NCBI GenBank assembly: GCA_023376005.1
Contig: CM042157.1
Location: 92,127,849-92,191,848 of the forward strand
Reading direction: 5' to 3'
DNA length: 64,000 nucleotides
Origin: Doryteuthis pealeii
Taxonomy: Eukaryota > Mollusca > Cephalopoda > Myopsida > Loliginidae
In this document: positions 1-12,840 of the stretch, piece by piece
How the letters are laid out: every line of letters starts with the position of its first letter
How positions within the stretch are numbered: position 1 is the first letter of the stretch
Translations under genes and position numbers: made by a program
The notes under the pieces: model-generated
Told to the model about the DNA's origin: nothing
Databases searched by the model: none
The model's input: the letters and a program-made list of their open reading frames with translations, nothing else

Positions 1-1081
1 AAAGTGGGATGGCCTAATTTGCAACAGAAGTTTTTTCTCCAAAACTTATACTTTGTTTGACGAAAATAAGGTTTGCATTAAATAGATATTTATTTCTAGC
101 ATCTAAAGTATAACATTTAAAACATTAACACAGAAATTTTCATTTTAAAGGATTCTTATATATTAATTTTTCATAGGCAAATACTTATTAAAGTTTTTGA
201 AATAAAATAACTGAGATTATAAATTCATTAATTGATAATTATTACTTAATTTCATTAAAATTGGATAATTCTGATTTTTGATTATTTTAAAAATCACTAA
301 GTTACATAAATTTGTAACACGCCATTTTTCAAACATCGTTTAAGGCCGAACGGATTGAAATTCATCAAAAATCGTTTTAAATGTATTAAAAGAATTAAAT
401 GTGTAATATTTTTGCTTTTTATTCGATGGTATTATGTTTACTACTTTCAATTTTAGACAAAAGTTTGACCTTAAAAATCGATTTAATTAATCTTAATTCG
501 TTTTCTTTTTAAAAAGCAGACGATTTTGGTTCCTACCCTTTGTCCGCTTTGAGTATTATTAACTCGCGCTGAAGGATTTATTATTATTTTAATTGTTTTG
601 GTGGATTTCTGGAATGCTGCTGTGCTGCTGCGGGTCATGGTGGTCCGCAGTTGTGTTTTTTAGTCATCCACCACTTGCAGCTATTGGTTTCTTAGTAATT
701 GTGTTGCTGCTGTTGATTTTTGGACATCGTTGAGGTTCTTTGGATGTTGTCTTAAACGGGGAACAATCAGTTTCTGCTGCTTTGATAAAATCGAGCTGTT
801 TTACCAAGGGCTGTTAAAATCGGTCGGAACCATCCTATTGGTGTTGCGAAATGGACGTTGATTGGTTGGAGAAATATTTTATACCCTTTTTTATTACCCG
901 TTAGTCCTAGAAATGGGTTGGTGGAAGCTGGTCACAATTGTGGCTTCATTTTGCATATAGGCGATAACTCTAACGTCACATTCGTTGGGTTATAAAAGGA
1001 GTTCCGAGAGGTTACGAAATATAAATAAAGCATATAGAAAGATCAAATATTGTAAATATTTGCAAATACATTCTTTCTCTA

Positions 1082-1120
<39 letters not shown>

Positions 1121-1540
1121 CTTCTCTCTCTCTCTCTCTCTTCTCCTGCGTCTAGTAGTGATTTTTATGTGGCTTTGTTCGTCATAGAGCAAATCACATG
1201 TCTGTATTACCATGCCCACCACGTGGTACGGATTAGGCCAAGGCCTATTAATGGTGGGACACAACGACTGAAGCTCGTGGTGCGGGTGCAAAAAATGCGT
1301 GGATCGTCGGCATTCCCCTCAGGGGGCGCCTCAGGCAGTGGGCAATAAACCCAGCCGTGCCCCTTTAATCGAGGGGGGCAGGTGGTTGCTTGGAGGATGG
1401 CCCCTGGGATCAACGCGTTTAATTTATTAATAGACACAGGCCCGAGCAAAACATTCTTCACCTGCGGGTTTAGAATTTCTTGTTGAAGAAATCAATAATA
1501 ATACATGATTTTGAAAAGTCATCAGAAAAAAGAGAGAGAT
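1..1540. other. A+T-rich flank with LTR-like promoter and poly(A) signals
   Basis: No coding region is supported here. The stretch at about 540-1080 is less A+T-rich and has a TATAAAAG box at 991-998 followed by AATAAA at 1024-1029, the close spacing typical of an LTR U3/R region; no partner LTR was found in the window, so this is only a suggestion. A (TC)n microsatellite follows. A conspicuously G+C-rich patch at about 1205-1470 contains an 84-codon minus-strand open frame with no family I recognise. Confidence 0.4.
1083..1146. repeat. (TC)n microsatellite
   Basis: Nearly pure CT dinucleotides, interrupted once by TCGC. Confidence 0.95.
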
Positions 1541-3400
1541 TCAAATTCAACCAAGGAAATTGTAACCTCAAGCAGCAGAGTCCAAGAATTAAAATTTATT
1601 ATATGTGATTTTATGGTCAAAAATCCAACCAGAAGATTGTAACCATCAGCCAAAAGAGTCAAGGAATTAAATTATTATATTATGTTTTATGTCAAATTCC
1701 AACCAAGAAATTGTACATCAGCAGCAGAGTCAAGGAATTAAAATATTATATTATGATTTTAATGTCAAAATTCAACCAAGGAATTGTACATCAGCAGCAG
1801 AGCCAAGGAATTAAATTATTATATTAATGATTATGTCAAAGATTCCAACCAAGAAATTGTACCATCAGCAGCAGATGCCAAGGAATTAAATTTATTATAT
1901 TATGATTTTATGTCAAATCCAACCAAGAAATTGGTAACCATCAGCAGCAGAGTCCCAAGGAATTAAATATTATATTATGATTTTATGTCAAAATTCCAAA
2001 CCAAGAGAATTGTACCATCATGCAGCAGAGTCCAAGGAATTAAATTATTATATGTATGATTTTATGTCAAAATTCCAACCAAGAAATGTAACCATCAAGC
2101 AGAGAGTCCAAAGGAATTAATTTATTATATTATGATTTATATGTCAAAATTCAACCAAGAAATGTACCATCAGCAGCAGAGTCCAAGGAATAAATTATTA
2201 TGTTATGATTTTTATGTCAAAATTCGCAACAAGAAATTGTACACAGCAGCAGAGTCCAAGGAATTAATTCATTATCATTATATGTATTTTATGTCAAAAT
2301 TCCAAACCAAGAAATTGTCCATCAGCAGCAGAGTCCAAGGAATTAAATTATATATATTAATGATTCAAATTTCCACCAGTTCACATGCATCAAGAATTTA
2401 ATTGATTTACCAAATCACCAAAGAAAATTGTACATCAGCACCAGATCAAGGAATGTAATCCTATAGTAATGATTATTTCCAAAAAGTCCTCAGAGAGTCT
2501 TAATTATTATGATTTGTTTATGTCAAAGTTCCAACCAAGAAATTGTTACATCAGCAGCAGGTCCAAGGATTAGATTATTATATTATGATTTCATGTAAAT
2601 TCCCAACGCAGAAGACATTGATCAATAGCAGCAGAGTCCAAGAATTAAATATATATTAAATGAATTTTATGTCAAAATTCCAACCAAGAATTGTACCATC
2701 AGCAGCAGAGTCCAAGATAAATTATTAATATGAATTTATGTCAAAATTCCAACCAAGAAATTGTAACCAAATCAGCAGCAGAGCCCAAGGAAAGTTAAAT
2801 TATTAATATTATGATTTATGTCAAAATCCAACTCAAGAAATGTACCATCAGCAGCAGAGTCCAAGAATTAAATTATATATATTAGATTATGTCCAAAATT
2901 CCAAACCAAGAAATTGTACCATCAGCAGAGGTCAAGGAATTAAATTTTTTATATAATATTTTATGTCAAAATTCCACCAGAAATTGTAACCATCAGCGCC
3001 AGAGCCAAGAATTTTAGTCTTGATTTATTCAAAATGTCCAAAAACTATTTGACATCAAGGAAACCGAATTAATTATTATTGATTTAAATCAAAATCAAGC
3101 AAGAATTAGTAATGTAGCGCTAGTGCAATGGATAATATTAGTGGATAGTTTATGTCAAAATCCAATCGGTAAGTACCATGGCAGCTTGGGTGTAAGAAAA
3201 GTCGACTGGATTTATGCTCTTGTCAAACCAACAAGAAATGAACACAGCAGAGTCGGAAAAATAGAGTAAATATGTCAAATCCGCAGACAAGAAGTTATAT
3301 CCATCAGAGGAGAGACCAGGAATTAAAACACCTATATTTGATGTTGCATATATGTCATCCAACCAGAAATTGCTACATCACAGCAGAGTAAGGAATCTAT
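1540..3400 (+). repeat. 75-bp satellite array, copy A
   Basis: Tandem repeat of about 75 bp. The unit runs through TTCCAACCAAGAAATTGTAC, then CATCAGCAGCAGAGTCCAAG, then an A+T-rich part ending TTATGTCAAA. About 24 units are visible. Most differ by one- or two-base insertions and deletions, far more than substitutions, so reading frames break in nearly every unit. The same array occurs at 52480-54540 in cleaner form. Decay increases toward the right end. The indel-rich error profile suggests poor consensus as much as real divergence. Confidence 0.95.
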
Positions 3401-4470
3401 TCAGCCATCAATAGCTGTAGATTATAAGAAAAAAGTTAAATTGTTGCAGCCATCAGCTTAATGATGAAGGTTGCGGAATTAAATGATAATGCTCATTGAG
3501 ATTATCAGTTTATGCATATTGTATAGACGCGGCGGAAGTTCTACTCATCAGACAGCAGTAGTCGCAAGCGAATAATGATTATTTGATTTTGCATGATCGC
3601 ATAAAAGAATTCAACCAAAAATTTCGTACCATCACCATCGCAGCGTTCCGCATTAAATTAATAGATAATGATTATTCAAAAGTCAGCCTTTCTCGCTGGA
3701 GACGTCCAAGGAATTAATTATTAATATTTATTCATCCAACTTCAAATTTACAGCAGCAAAGATTTGCCTCAAGGAAATTAATACATTGTCACGATGTTAT
3801 TCAAAATCCAATTTACCATGCAGAAGCGTACCAAGAACTAATCTATCTACTATTTCGTCTATCTTTCAAATAATTTCCTTCACAAGCAAACTTACATCAC
3901 ACGAGTCCAATTATGCATTATTTTTTGCAATTCGAATGAACTACGAATGGATGCCTATTTTCAAAGTAGTATGAACAAAGGAATTAAATTGCAACTGAGT
4001 TAGTCATACATGCTATATGATCATCGTTACATGGGGTTTTGAACCGTCACTGTCTTGTAAAAAGAACAAATGAATGAAGGCGAAGAAAGAGTTAAAAGAA
4101 GGGAGAAAACTACAAAGCACACCTTTGTTAATCATGTACAAGATTCACAGTGTGTCAGCCACTCTATGTATATAAATTAAGTAACTCACACGTCTAAAGG
4201 ATACTCGATTTGATATCTCGACAGTTGCTTTATCGGACCGAGTCTACTTCGACAAAGATCGACGAATGGTTCCGCCCTGTAAGGATAAATATTCGTTTCA
4301 CTAGGCTCCAGCTTAAAGAAAATACAAATGAGTGGGGCTACCAATCTAAACCAAACTTTTATTAGAAAAGTTTTCCCAAGAATCTTAAATTTTAAACTTA
4401 AGCAGATCCTATCTCTAGTTCTTTCTTATATTAGCTTAAAAAATACAGTCACTTGCCTGATGATAATTAG
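3400..4470 (+). other. Garbled satellite/flank junction of copy A
   Basis: Corresponds in order to 54540-55575 in copy B but cannot be aligned cleanly. It reads as an interleaving of satellite words (AAGGAATTAA, CAACCAA) with words from the copy B flank, such as GAGTTAAAAGAA and CAGCCACTC. Some flank words seem to be used twice, at 3440-3990 and again at 4000-4300. No coding region is supported. Confidence 0.55.
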
Positions 4471-5349
4471 TTTTTACGGTCTTTTAAATGTTTGAATACT
4501 TTTATTAATATTGACATCAAACAGCCCATACTTAACACCATATGTACAATAAAATGACTTGAATAATTTTTGTATAATTTTCATTGGCATTTTATGATGC
4601 TTATATAACTTTAGCATATTCCCATTTCAAACAGTGAGACAAACGCAGAAACATTTTCTTACCAAGTTACAACAAATAAGTTTTACAGCTCATATCAACT
4701 AAAATATGTTTTGGCAGATTTGAAAATGTGGTAATTTTGCCTTTTTCATCATCATAGAATTGTCTGGGGGTTTTTTTTTTGTTTGTTTTTGTTTTGTTTT
4801 AAAAGAGAATTTTCTAGTCATCATTTACATAACAAACAAACGCCTTTATGATTAAACACATTCCTCATTGTGGGACTCACATATTTTTTTTTTCAGAATT
4901 TTTTTTTGCACCGTTTTTCTGTTAAGCTCTATGCTAATCCTTTTTTCTTATTGTTATAGGTGATATACCCTATTGACCAATGGAGGCGCCGACGGGGTTA
5001 CTATAAGTAACAGGGATAATTGTGGCTTGGCAGTAAGCCAATGCGAGTAAGCCAATGCCTCTATGTCGGACGTAATTCCACTTATCTCTATTGTTATTGT
5101 CTACTTTCTGTTAATACATTTTTCTACATTGTTTACCCGTCGTTTCGTCTTATTTGACCCCTTAAAAACTCACAACACTATTAAATGGTTGTTTTGGTAA
5201 ATGCTAAAATATTGGCTTATGTTTTTTGCTGAAAATCTTTCATGCAGCCTCCTCTTATAGTTCTTTTAATTGGTAATATTCTAATATTGCTATTGTATTT
5301 TTTTGTAATAAATTTGAACTGCACATTTCTTTACTTACTTAATTGGTCT

Positions 5350-5985
5350 TTTTCATAGGTATTCCTCAGCAATACTAAGAAAACTGTATCATGTTAAGAG
5401 AGTTCATTATCATCAAAGCCGCAAGAAGGCACTTCAGACACATATGAGCAAATCTAAAATCCCATATACAGATCGAAACCACCATAAACAAATTTATATA
5501 GCAAATGGCAGAATCATGGGACAATCTGACTCAAAACAAGCTCCATGAAATACAAGAAGTTATTGGAGAGTGGCGACGGGCCACAGAAGTATTAGAAGAG
5601 AAGAAGTAATACTCGCCAGATTGCGTATTAGGCACACCCACATTACCCATTCGTACCTGTTTAAAGGGGAGGATGCCCCAGTGTGCCCAACAATGCAAAG
5701 TACAACTTACAACCAAGCATATCCTTCTAAATTGTAACAGACTTAAACATATCCGCGCAAATTACTATCAAGCTAGAAACCTGAAAGACATCTTCAAGAA
5801 TACAAACCCTGAAAAAATTTTAAATTTTATTAAAAAAAGCAACCTTTTCAACAAAATATAACAGAACATAACCAATTATCTCCATAGAACACTACTTTAA
5901 AGTTGAAATCCAAAATAACCTTTTGCATTAAATGACCCACAGAGGTTGATATGCCGTTAAACAAAACTCAAACTCAAACTCAAGG
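5350..5985 (+). mobile_element. Non-LTR retrotransposon 3' fragment (copy A)
   Basis: Truncated C-terminal end of a LINE ORF2 plus 3' UTR. The tail motif reads REEVILARLRIRHTHITHSY followed by a Cys-rich knuckle (C-x2-C-x7-H-x4-C), as found after the RNase H region of many I/Jockey-type elements. The 3' end is a short tandem tail of AACTCA units at 5961-5985. Compared with the copy at 56490-57108 the frame here is broken by several single-base losses (around 5472, 5500-5520 and 5570) and one gain near 5690. No RT domain is present, so it is 5'-truncated and inactive. Confidence 0.8.
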
Positions 5986-6787
5986 CATCCTGAACAGCAT
6001 GGGTTCATTTAAATTTTCTCACAACATCCATGGCAATTGGCCATTGCACTTGGTAAATCATCTAGACTACGTCAAGTGTCTACACAAAGAGCTGATGAAT
6101 GTAAGATTTTGCTGGTTGGCCAATGTTAGTTTGTCCACGTGTAGAAGTCCATAGGAGAATGTCTCTAATGAGTTCGTCCTTACTTCTCTAGAAGAGCCCA
6201 AGTCTTTCTTAATTTTGATAGTTTGTTTTGGTTGTGTGGTGTGTATGTGTGTGTGTGTGTGTGTATTTGTGGGTGTATGTATTCGTGTGTGTGAAGAAAG
6301 CACACATATAAATAATAACTATTTTCCAGTAAAAGAATTTATTTATAAATATTTCCATTTATAAAAGTTGAAAAGATGTACTAGGTTTTTTCATGCTAAA
6401 GTTGGATTGTTTTAACATTTTTATCTAAAATGCAATACATTTCTTTTATATAAGATATTAAATTTTAAATATACTAAAGCAAATATCATTGTCACAATTT
6501 AAACATTCATTATAGTGCTAGAATATTGTGTTTTGATTTTCAATGCTCTTCAGGTCCTGCAAATTTTTCTTTGGAATATAGTGTTCATAAAGATGCATAT
6601 CATTTCTGAGTATTAAAAATTATAGAGGATTGAGTAATAGCGTTTTGTTGATTTTTGTATATGTCTTCTTAAAACGCATAGCAGTAGACTCGTTCGTTCA
6701 ACTCGTTGTACCATCTGGCAGAACACCAGCCACACTTGTACGGCCTGAAAAAAAATTGAAAATGAGATTATTATTATTATTATTATT
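5986..6787. other. A+T-rich spacer with TG microsatellite
   Basis: Contains a (TG)n-rich tract at 6233-6295 and a (TTA)n run directly abutting the foldback element. No coding region is supported. The same sequence recurs at 57109-57920. Confidence 0.7.
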
Positions 6788-7062
6788 GGTACTCTATGAG
6801 GAAGTTCGTCCCGGTCCCTGCCTCCAAATTTGCTGTTCGGTGACGTATCAAATACCAACCCCAACTAGCGGTGTTACTTGAAAGAAAACTACCAACTCAA
6901 ATAACAACCCCAACTATCGTATCGGCCCTATTTGAGGGGGGGGGGTGTCTTAATTCTTGTTTATTTATTTTTTCCATTCGAAAGAAAAAAAACATTAAAC
7001 CGTTTTTGTCGCGAATTCTAATTTTTCTTTTTTTTTGTCGTAATTCTTATTAATCGACAGTA

Positions 7063-7089
7063 AATAGATAGATAGATAAACAAAACGAT

Positions 7090-7121
<32 letters not shown>

Positions 7122-7455
7122 GTAAACACGCAACGATATAGATAGATAGATAGGTAAACACGCAACGATATAGATAGATAGATAGATAAAACACAACGAT
7201 ATAGATAGATAGATAGATAAACACAACGATATAGATAGATAGATAGATAGATAGATATACACAACGATATAGATAGATAGATAGATAGATAAACACAACG
7301 ATATAGATAGATAGATAGTAAACACAACATATAGATAGATAGATAGGTAAACACAACGATATAGATAGATAGATAGATAACACAACGATATAGATAGATA
7401 GATAAACAAACAAATAGATAGATATGAACAAATGGAAATAGATAGATAGATAGAT
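7063..7455. repeat. GATA-type array in left foldback arm
   Basis: Blocks of 3-7 GATA units are separated by the recurring linker AAACACAACGATAT (sometimes AAACACGCAACG). The compound unit is about 30-38 bp, with about 12 units. It is the reverse complement of the array at 7867-8031 and 19093-19712. Confidence 0.95.
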
Positions 7456-7866
7456 CTACTGAAAGAAAACAAATGTCACTTCGATGAATTACAAGTAAAA
7501 GAAAAAATGTTTAAAAATTCAAAATATTTAGATATTCTTTTTTATTTAAACTAAAAACAAGACATTAAACAAACATGAATAAAAGAACATCTGAAGTATT
7601 TAGATATTCTTTTATTAAAAAAAAATGTCAGGCTATTTTAATTTAAAAAAACTTTTTTTATGGTAAAACAGTCCGTTTTTGTTGTTGTTGTTGTTGTTTA
7701 AACTAAAACAAGACATTAAACAAACATGAATAAAAGAAAATCTGAGTATTTAGATAATCTTTTAAAAACTTTTTTTATGGTAAAACAGTCCGTTTTTTTT
7801 TGTTGTTGTTTAAACTACTTTTACTTGTAATTCATCGAAGAAGTGACATTGTTTTTCTTTCAGTAG

Positions 7867-8031
7867 ATCTATCTATCTATCTATCTATCTATTTCCATTT
7901 GTTCATATCTATCTATCTATATCGTTGTGTTTACCTATCTATCTATCTATCTATATCGTTGTGTATACCTATCTATCTATCTATATCGTTGTGTTTACCT
8001 ATCTATCTATCTATCTATATCGTTGTGTTTA
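7867..8031. repeat. TATC-type array, outer piece before the insertion
   Basis: TATC blocks with the linker ATATCGTTGTGTTTACC. It is the inward part of the right foldback arm and stops at the target duplication CCTAT (8032-8036) of the Gypsy element; the array resumes at 19093. Confidence 0.95.
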
Positions 8032-8036
8032 CCTAT

Positions 8037-8247
8037 TGAAATATGATGTCTTTTACAACTTTGTGTAAAAGATAAAAGATAGAGCGAGCGAAGACGATTT
8101 AAAAAACACAAACTTGCTTTTTATTCAAGTTCTATAAAATGTTAAACGCAGGCGACAGACACAGACGCCAGGTTAGTTGATCACGTGATGTCTGCCTGAT
8201 CCCAATGAGCTGAAATAAAGATGATGTAAGGGGGACAACTCATCACA
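8037..8247 (-). repeat. 3' LTR of the Gypsy element
   Basis: Begins TGAAATATGATG and ends CAACTCATCACA. It differs from the 5' LTR mainly by one-base indels in A runs. An antisense TTTATT occurs near the middle, consistent with a poly(A) signal on the minus strand. Confidence 0.93.
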
Positions 8248-8363
8248 TCCCACCGGTCAAGGATTGTTCATTACAATTTTTATTTATTTATAAATAATGA
8301 AGTCCTTAAATTTATTAGGGGTTTTTTTTGTTCTTGTAGGTCGCATTGTTTGTGTAGGCGTTG

Positions 8364-9400
8364 CTACTTGTTCCTCTCTGCTTGTAAATGTCCGGGTTGG
8401 ACTTGCTCTGTTGTTATGTTATTGTCTGTGTGGTGTATGTTATTGTGAGGGGATAGTGGTCTTACATTTATCCCTGGAGTTTGTGCATTTTGTGTTTGTT
8501 CACTTTGTGGTCTAAATATTTCGTTAAGATGTCGCCTGTTGCGTCTTAACAATCGCCCACTACTTTGCATTTTAACAATGTAACTTCGTGGTTCGATGCA
8601 TTTATCTACTACCGTTGCTGGTAGCCATGTATCGTCTTCCTGAAGGACGGAGACTTTGCTGCCTATTATTAGTTCAGGAAGATCTTTAACTAGATCTGTT
8701 GTAGTACTGTTGTTGTTTTCTACTGTTGATGCTTAGTTGTTCTCGATTTGATAATCCTTTTGTTTGTTTGTACTTAACAAGGTTGGTATCCTTGTCGTAT
8801 CTTCCTATTGTACAGGAATTTCTGCTGGTGATGGCAAATTAACTGTCAAGTGGTGTTGCTCTGAGATTTAGGAGGGCTAATTGGTAGTCTATCCTTGACT
8901 GTTTTGCCTTTTCCATGGTTCTTTTTACCGTCTGGACCATTCTTTCGATGAATCCATTCGATGGAGGGTACCTAGGGCTGGATGTGATATGCGTGACTTC
9001 CCATTCTGTGGTGAAATTACGGAATTCATTAGATATGAAATATCTTGCATTGTCTGTATATAGACATTCTGGAATCCCGTGAACGGCGAAGACTGCTTTG
9101 AAGTATTCTATGCAGTTTGTACTCGTTACATAGTTCATTGTCTTTATAAAAGGCATTTTGCTGTATTGGTCGGCAATGAGTAAGCATTGTTGGCCCTTAA
9201 ACTCAAATATGTCGGCTGCTATATATTGAAAAGGCCTGGTTGCATGTTCCTTAATGATCATGGTTTCCTTGAGTTTTTTTCTTGATGCTCCTGGCATATG
9301 TCACATGATCGTACACGATTTTCAATGTTCTCTACTTATTCCTTTCCAATATCCGTCTGTTTCTGGCCCTTAACTGGCATTTTTCTATGCCTTGGTGTGC
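8364..9400 (-). pseudogene. Gypsy integrase region of pol
   Basis: Integrase catalytic core on the minus strand. The first Asp is in IAADIFEFKG, the second in YTDNARYFIS and the Glu in NGFIERMVQTVK, matching a D,D(35)E core (about 8990-9230). The downstream tail RRNRRHL near 8550 is the usual end of the Gypsy integrase C-terminal region. The upstream zinc-binding part (about 9290-9400) is out of frame and interrupted by stops. The usual NGPQF after the second Asp is changed to NARYF. It would join element cDNA into the host genome; as read here it cannot be made as one protein. Confidence 0.85.
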
Positions 9401-9757
9401 CTCATGGATTCTCTCCAGACTGTGTTCTTGCATGCTCTTGGGTATTACAATGCATCTGCCCTTAGTCACTAGTCCATCTTCTACTGATAAGCAATCTTTC
9501 AGTGACCAGTACTCTTCTTATGATTCTAGGGGCTTGTCTGATGTTTTCTGGCCATCCGTTTATTATGACGAGCTTTAATATCTTAAGTTCGTCGTCACTT
9601 TCCGTGGCTTCTTGTAAATCACGCATGCTTCTGCTGCTGATATTCGAATTATGTGTATATTACTATCCAATTCTATTTCTTCACCTTGTGTTGGCTGTAC
9701 TCTCGATAAGTAGTCTGGGATTTTCATTTCGGTCCCTGGCCGGTAAATTATTTTGTG

Positions 9758-10060
9758 TCATAAGGTTGCAGTCTTAGCAACATTCTTTGTAACGTGGGGG
9801 TGCTTGGGCGATATTTTTGCTTTGTATATTTTCCAGAGGTTTGTGATCAGATTCAATTTCAAACTCTTTCCCATATATATAGGTGTGAAATCTTTCACAA
9901 CCAAATACCACCGCCAAGAGTTCCCTTTCAATGTTTGCATAGCGTGTTTCCGTGTCGGTTAATCTTTTTGCTAGCAAATGCAACAATTTTGTTGTTGTTT
10001 ATCAGCGTCGCACCGAGCCCTAGCATGCTGGAGTCTACTTGTATTGTTGTTTTTGGCATT
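9758..10060 (-). pseudogene. Gypsy RNase H region of pol
   Basis: The motifs SKRLTDTETRYANIERELLA and ESDHKPLE identify the retroelement RNase H fold; the Glu of IERELLA and the Asp of SDHKPL are expected catalytic residues. In its element the domain removes the RNA strand of the RNA/DNA hybrid. The frame changes around 9780 and 9990, so it is separate from the RT fragments upstream and from integrase downstream. Confidence 0.85.
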
Positions 10061-10199
10061 TGGGTTAAAGTATGCTAAGCATAAATTTTCATGAATGCAA
10101 TTTTTTAGTTTTGAAAAACCTTTTCATGTGTAGCGTTCCACTTGTACTCCGCGTCTTTTTTTAATAGTGCTCTCAATGGTGCTGTTTTTTGTGCTGAGT

Positions 10200-11222
10200 T
10201 CAGGTATGAAGGGACTCAGGTATTGTATCATACCTAAATAATGCTGGAGCTCTTCTCGGGTGTTGGGTCGGTTTTCCTTTTATCCTGTCACATTTTTCAG
10301 GGTCAGGGTGGGAACCGTCTTCATCCCAAATAAGACCATAGAATTTAATTTGTTTTTGTTTATTATTGCTTTTATCTTTGTTGAAGACTAGCCCATACTT
10401 CCGAGCTGTCTCCATGGTCTCCCTTAGATTTTGATCATGCTCCTCAGTGTTTTTCCCGTACACGCATATATCATCCGATATACCTATGGCTCTTTACAGT
10501 TTTCCAATATTTGTCCATTTTTTGCTGGAATATGTCTTGGGATACTTTAGTCCGAAGGGGCACGTAGGTATTTATACCTTCAAAACGGGTGTTAAAACAT
10601 GTGAGCAGGCTGGTTCTTCGTCTAGGTGTATTGCCCAGTATCCATGTTTTGCATCCAGTTTAGAGAAGTGTTTTTGCTCCAGTTAATTTGTGGGAGATTT
10701 CTTCCAGGGTTGGAGTTTATAATAAGTTCGTTTGATGAACTTATTAAGTGGCTTTGGGTCTAAACATACTCTTAGTTCCCCACTTCTCTTCCTGCTGCAC
10801 GCTATTGCGTTCACCCAGTCTGTCGGTTCGGTCACTTTCTTTATTACTCCCATATCTTCCATTTTTTCAGTTCTTTTTTTAAATTCATCTCTTAGATGAA
10901 CGGGGTATTTTCTTTGTGCTTGGACAACTGGTGTAGTATTTTCTTGAATATATATTTTTTTGTTTTCCCGGAAAGTTTCCAATACCTTGAAATCTATCAG
11001 GATATTCATTTTCCAGGTCCTCAATATTTCTATCGTTCTTTTCTCAGTTGTCACGCACAATTTAATTTTACCAAACCTAGCGTGTATGCAAGTCTCAGAC
11101 CGCAAAATTGTGGTGTCATTCTCGCATATATAGAATTTAGCTAGGATGGATGGTGAGTGTTTAATTTTTATTTTCAATTTTATGGACCATATTGGGGTAT
11201 TTTGGTGCCATTCACGGCCCAT
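10200..11222 (-). pseudogene. Gypsy reverse transcriptase region of pol
   Basis: The first part (10690-11222) holds an RT N-terminal segment with PVHLRDEFKK, EPTDWVNAIA and LRVCLDPKPLNKFIK, characteristic of Gypsy RT fingers and palm. The active site appears near 10470 as SDDICVYGK, corresponding to the xxDD box, followed by a region resembling IKFYGLIWDEDG. At least two frame changes (near 10470 and 10680) and a stop near 10580 break it. The sequence before the RT in the same frame is the protease-RT linker. Confidence 0.88.
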
Positions 11223-11485
11223 AGAGTGGTCTTGTCCGTCTTTACGGTGTCCACTACTTCAGTAACGCCTCGTGGGTACATTTTTTTTAAAATTCTAACT
11301 GGAATTATATTACCATTGGCTCCGGTGTCCACTTTCATTTTTAGTTTATGCTCTATTCCACTGTATCTACACAGTCTATATTTGCAAAAACTTCTTCTCT
11401 CTCGTTTTGTTACAACATAATAGATATAAGTCTTGTTCGACTCTGTATCGTTTACGTGAGCAACATTAATTTTTTTGTCTTTGTT
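11223..11485 (-). pseudogene. Gypsy aspartic protease region of pol, cut by the BEL insertion
   Basis: Minus-strand reading of about 11300-11345 gives MKVDTGANGNIIP, with the D-T-G-A active-site signature of retroelement aspartic proteases, then a segment leading into the RT linker. The frame continues upstream to about 11486, where the BEL/Pao LTR begins. The gag part therefore lies on the far side of the insertion, at 17963. Confidence 0.78.
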
Positions 11486-11486
11486 T

Positions 11487-12840
11487 TGAGAATTTTTTCT
11501 TAAGAAATCTTTAAGGGCATTTTGAATATTTGTATTTTTAAAAAAACTTTGTAAATACGTTTATGCCTGGGCGGAATTTTCCCGGCAAACGTTTTTAAAA
11601 ATTTTGTATTTTTGACAGTTTAAATAGCGTTCGATGCAGGTGTTGATTTTACCCTTATTTGTAAAAATCGAATCTTTTTCCCGGCAAACGCTCCCCCCAA
11701 ATTGTATTTTTGACAGTTTAGATAGCGTTCAATGCTGGGGGAACGATTGCACTTGGAAAAAATAGAATCTTTTTCAGCAAACGCTAAAAATTTATTTAAT
11801 TTTTTGAAATAAAACTGTGATTGGTTTATTGGGTATTGAGACGCGGCAATGATCCCTTTTTATTGATGAACGGCGCGAGAATCGCCAGACAGAATTTATT
11901 TTTTAAGTATCGAATATCGAACTTTTTCTGTCTCCGTTAAAATTTTTTTTAACGTTAAAATGTGAATATCCAGGTTTAACGAAAATTTAACAAATTATTG
12001 AATATGGTTATAGTTATCCTGGATACATGAAAATTTTGAGACATTCATTAATGTCATTCACTCTTTAGAGAGATAAATTTAAATTTACTTAGAAGTAAAT
12101 TTTTTTATGTATATGTTGAGAAAGAGTCAACATTGTATTTTATTACAGGCTGGACGAAAATGGTTAAAATTGTATATTTTAACTTAGTCCCCCTGTATGT
12201 ATTTCTTTATTTGAATTGTCAATAAAGTATTTTACTCAGAGTGAGTAAAATTGATTTAAATTCGGTTTGAGACCGTTTTAATTTCTTATTTATTAAGAAA
12301 ATATTTTTATTGTTCAGGGCGTTTGAAGCCTCTGAAAGTAAATTATAAAGGAGAAATACATAGTTATTTCTCCTAATATATTAGTAAATTTGTTGTCATT
12401 AGACACTTTGTTTCGTCTCGGCAATTTGTCGAGATATTTTTTTGATTGTAAAACAGGGATCGAAGAAAAACAATTGTCGTCGTCTGCAGCCCTTAAACCA
12501 TCACAGCAGCAGCAGCCCTAAGTAAGATTGTCTGAGGACAAGAAAAGAAAAGAAAATTTGTTCTATTTCGTTATTTGCTGAACGCAAGTAAGTTTTTTTT
12601 AATATTTGTAAATTTGTTTAAGTACTTTTATTTTTTTTTTGTGGCTTAGTGCCTTTGATAATTTGAGCATGAAGGACATTTTATGCAAGACCAGTTATTT
12701 GTTTTATTGAATAAATTATTTTAAATTCAATTTTGTCTCCTATTTTATTTTTAAACTTTTCAACGTGACGAAGAAGGATAGACAAAACGTCTTTTTTTAT
12801 ATATTCTTCTTCGAGAAAATTGTGAAAAATTTTCGCGACA
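11487..12840 (+). repeat. 5' LTR of the BEL/Pao element
   Basis: Starts TGAGAATTTTTTC and ends TTTTCGCGACA. It holds an internal repeat of words such as CGGCAAACG and TTTTTGACAGTTTA (11570-11760), and AATAAA-type signals near 12225 and 12708. Confidence 0.92.

Noticed and set aside
1540..3400. CRISPR-like appearance of regularly spaced conserved words
   Set aside because: The whole 75-bp unit is conserved, there are no unique spacers, and the context is eukaryotic.
5000..5025. TAACAGGGATAAT resembling a homing endonuclease site
   Set aside because: Only a partial, scrambled match to the known I-SceI site; no endonuclease gene or intron nearby.
8297..8515. 72-codon hydrophobic plus-strand frame
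   Set aside because: Antisense to the Gypsy integrase C-terminal region.
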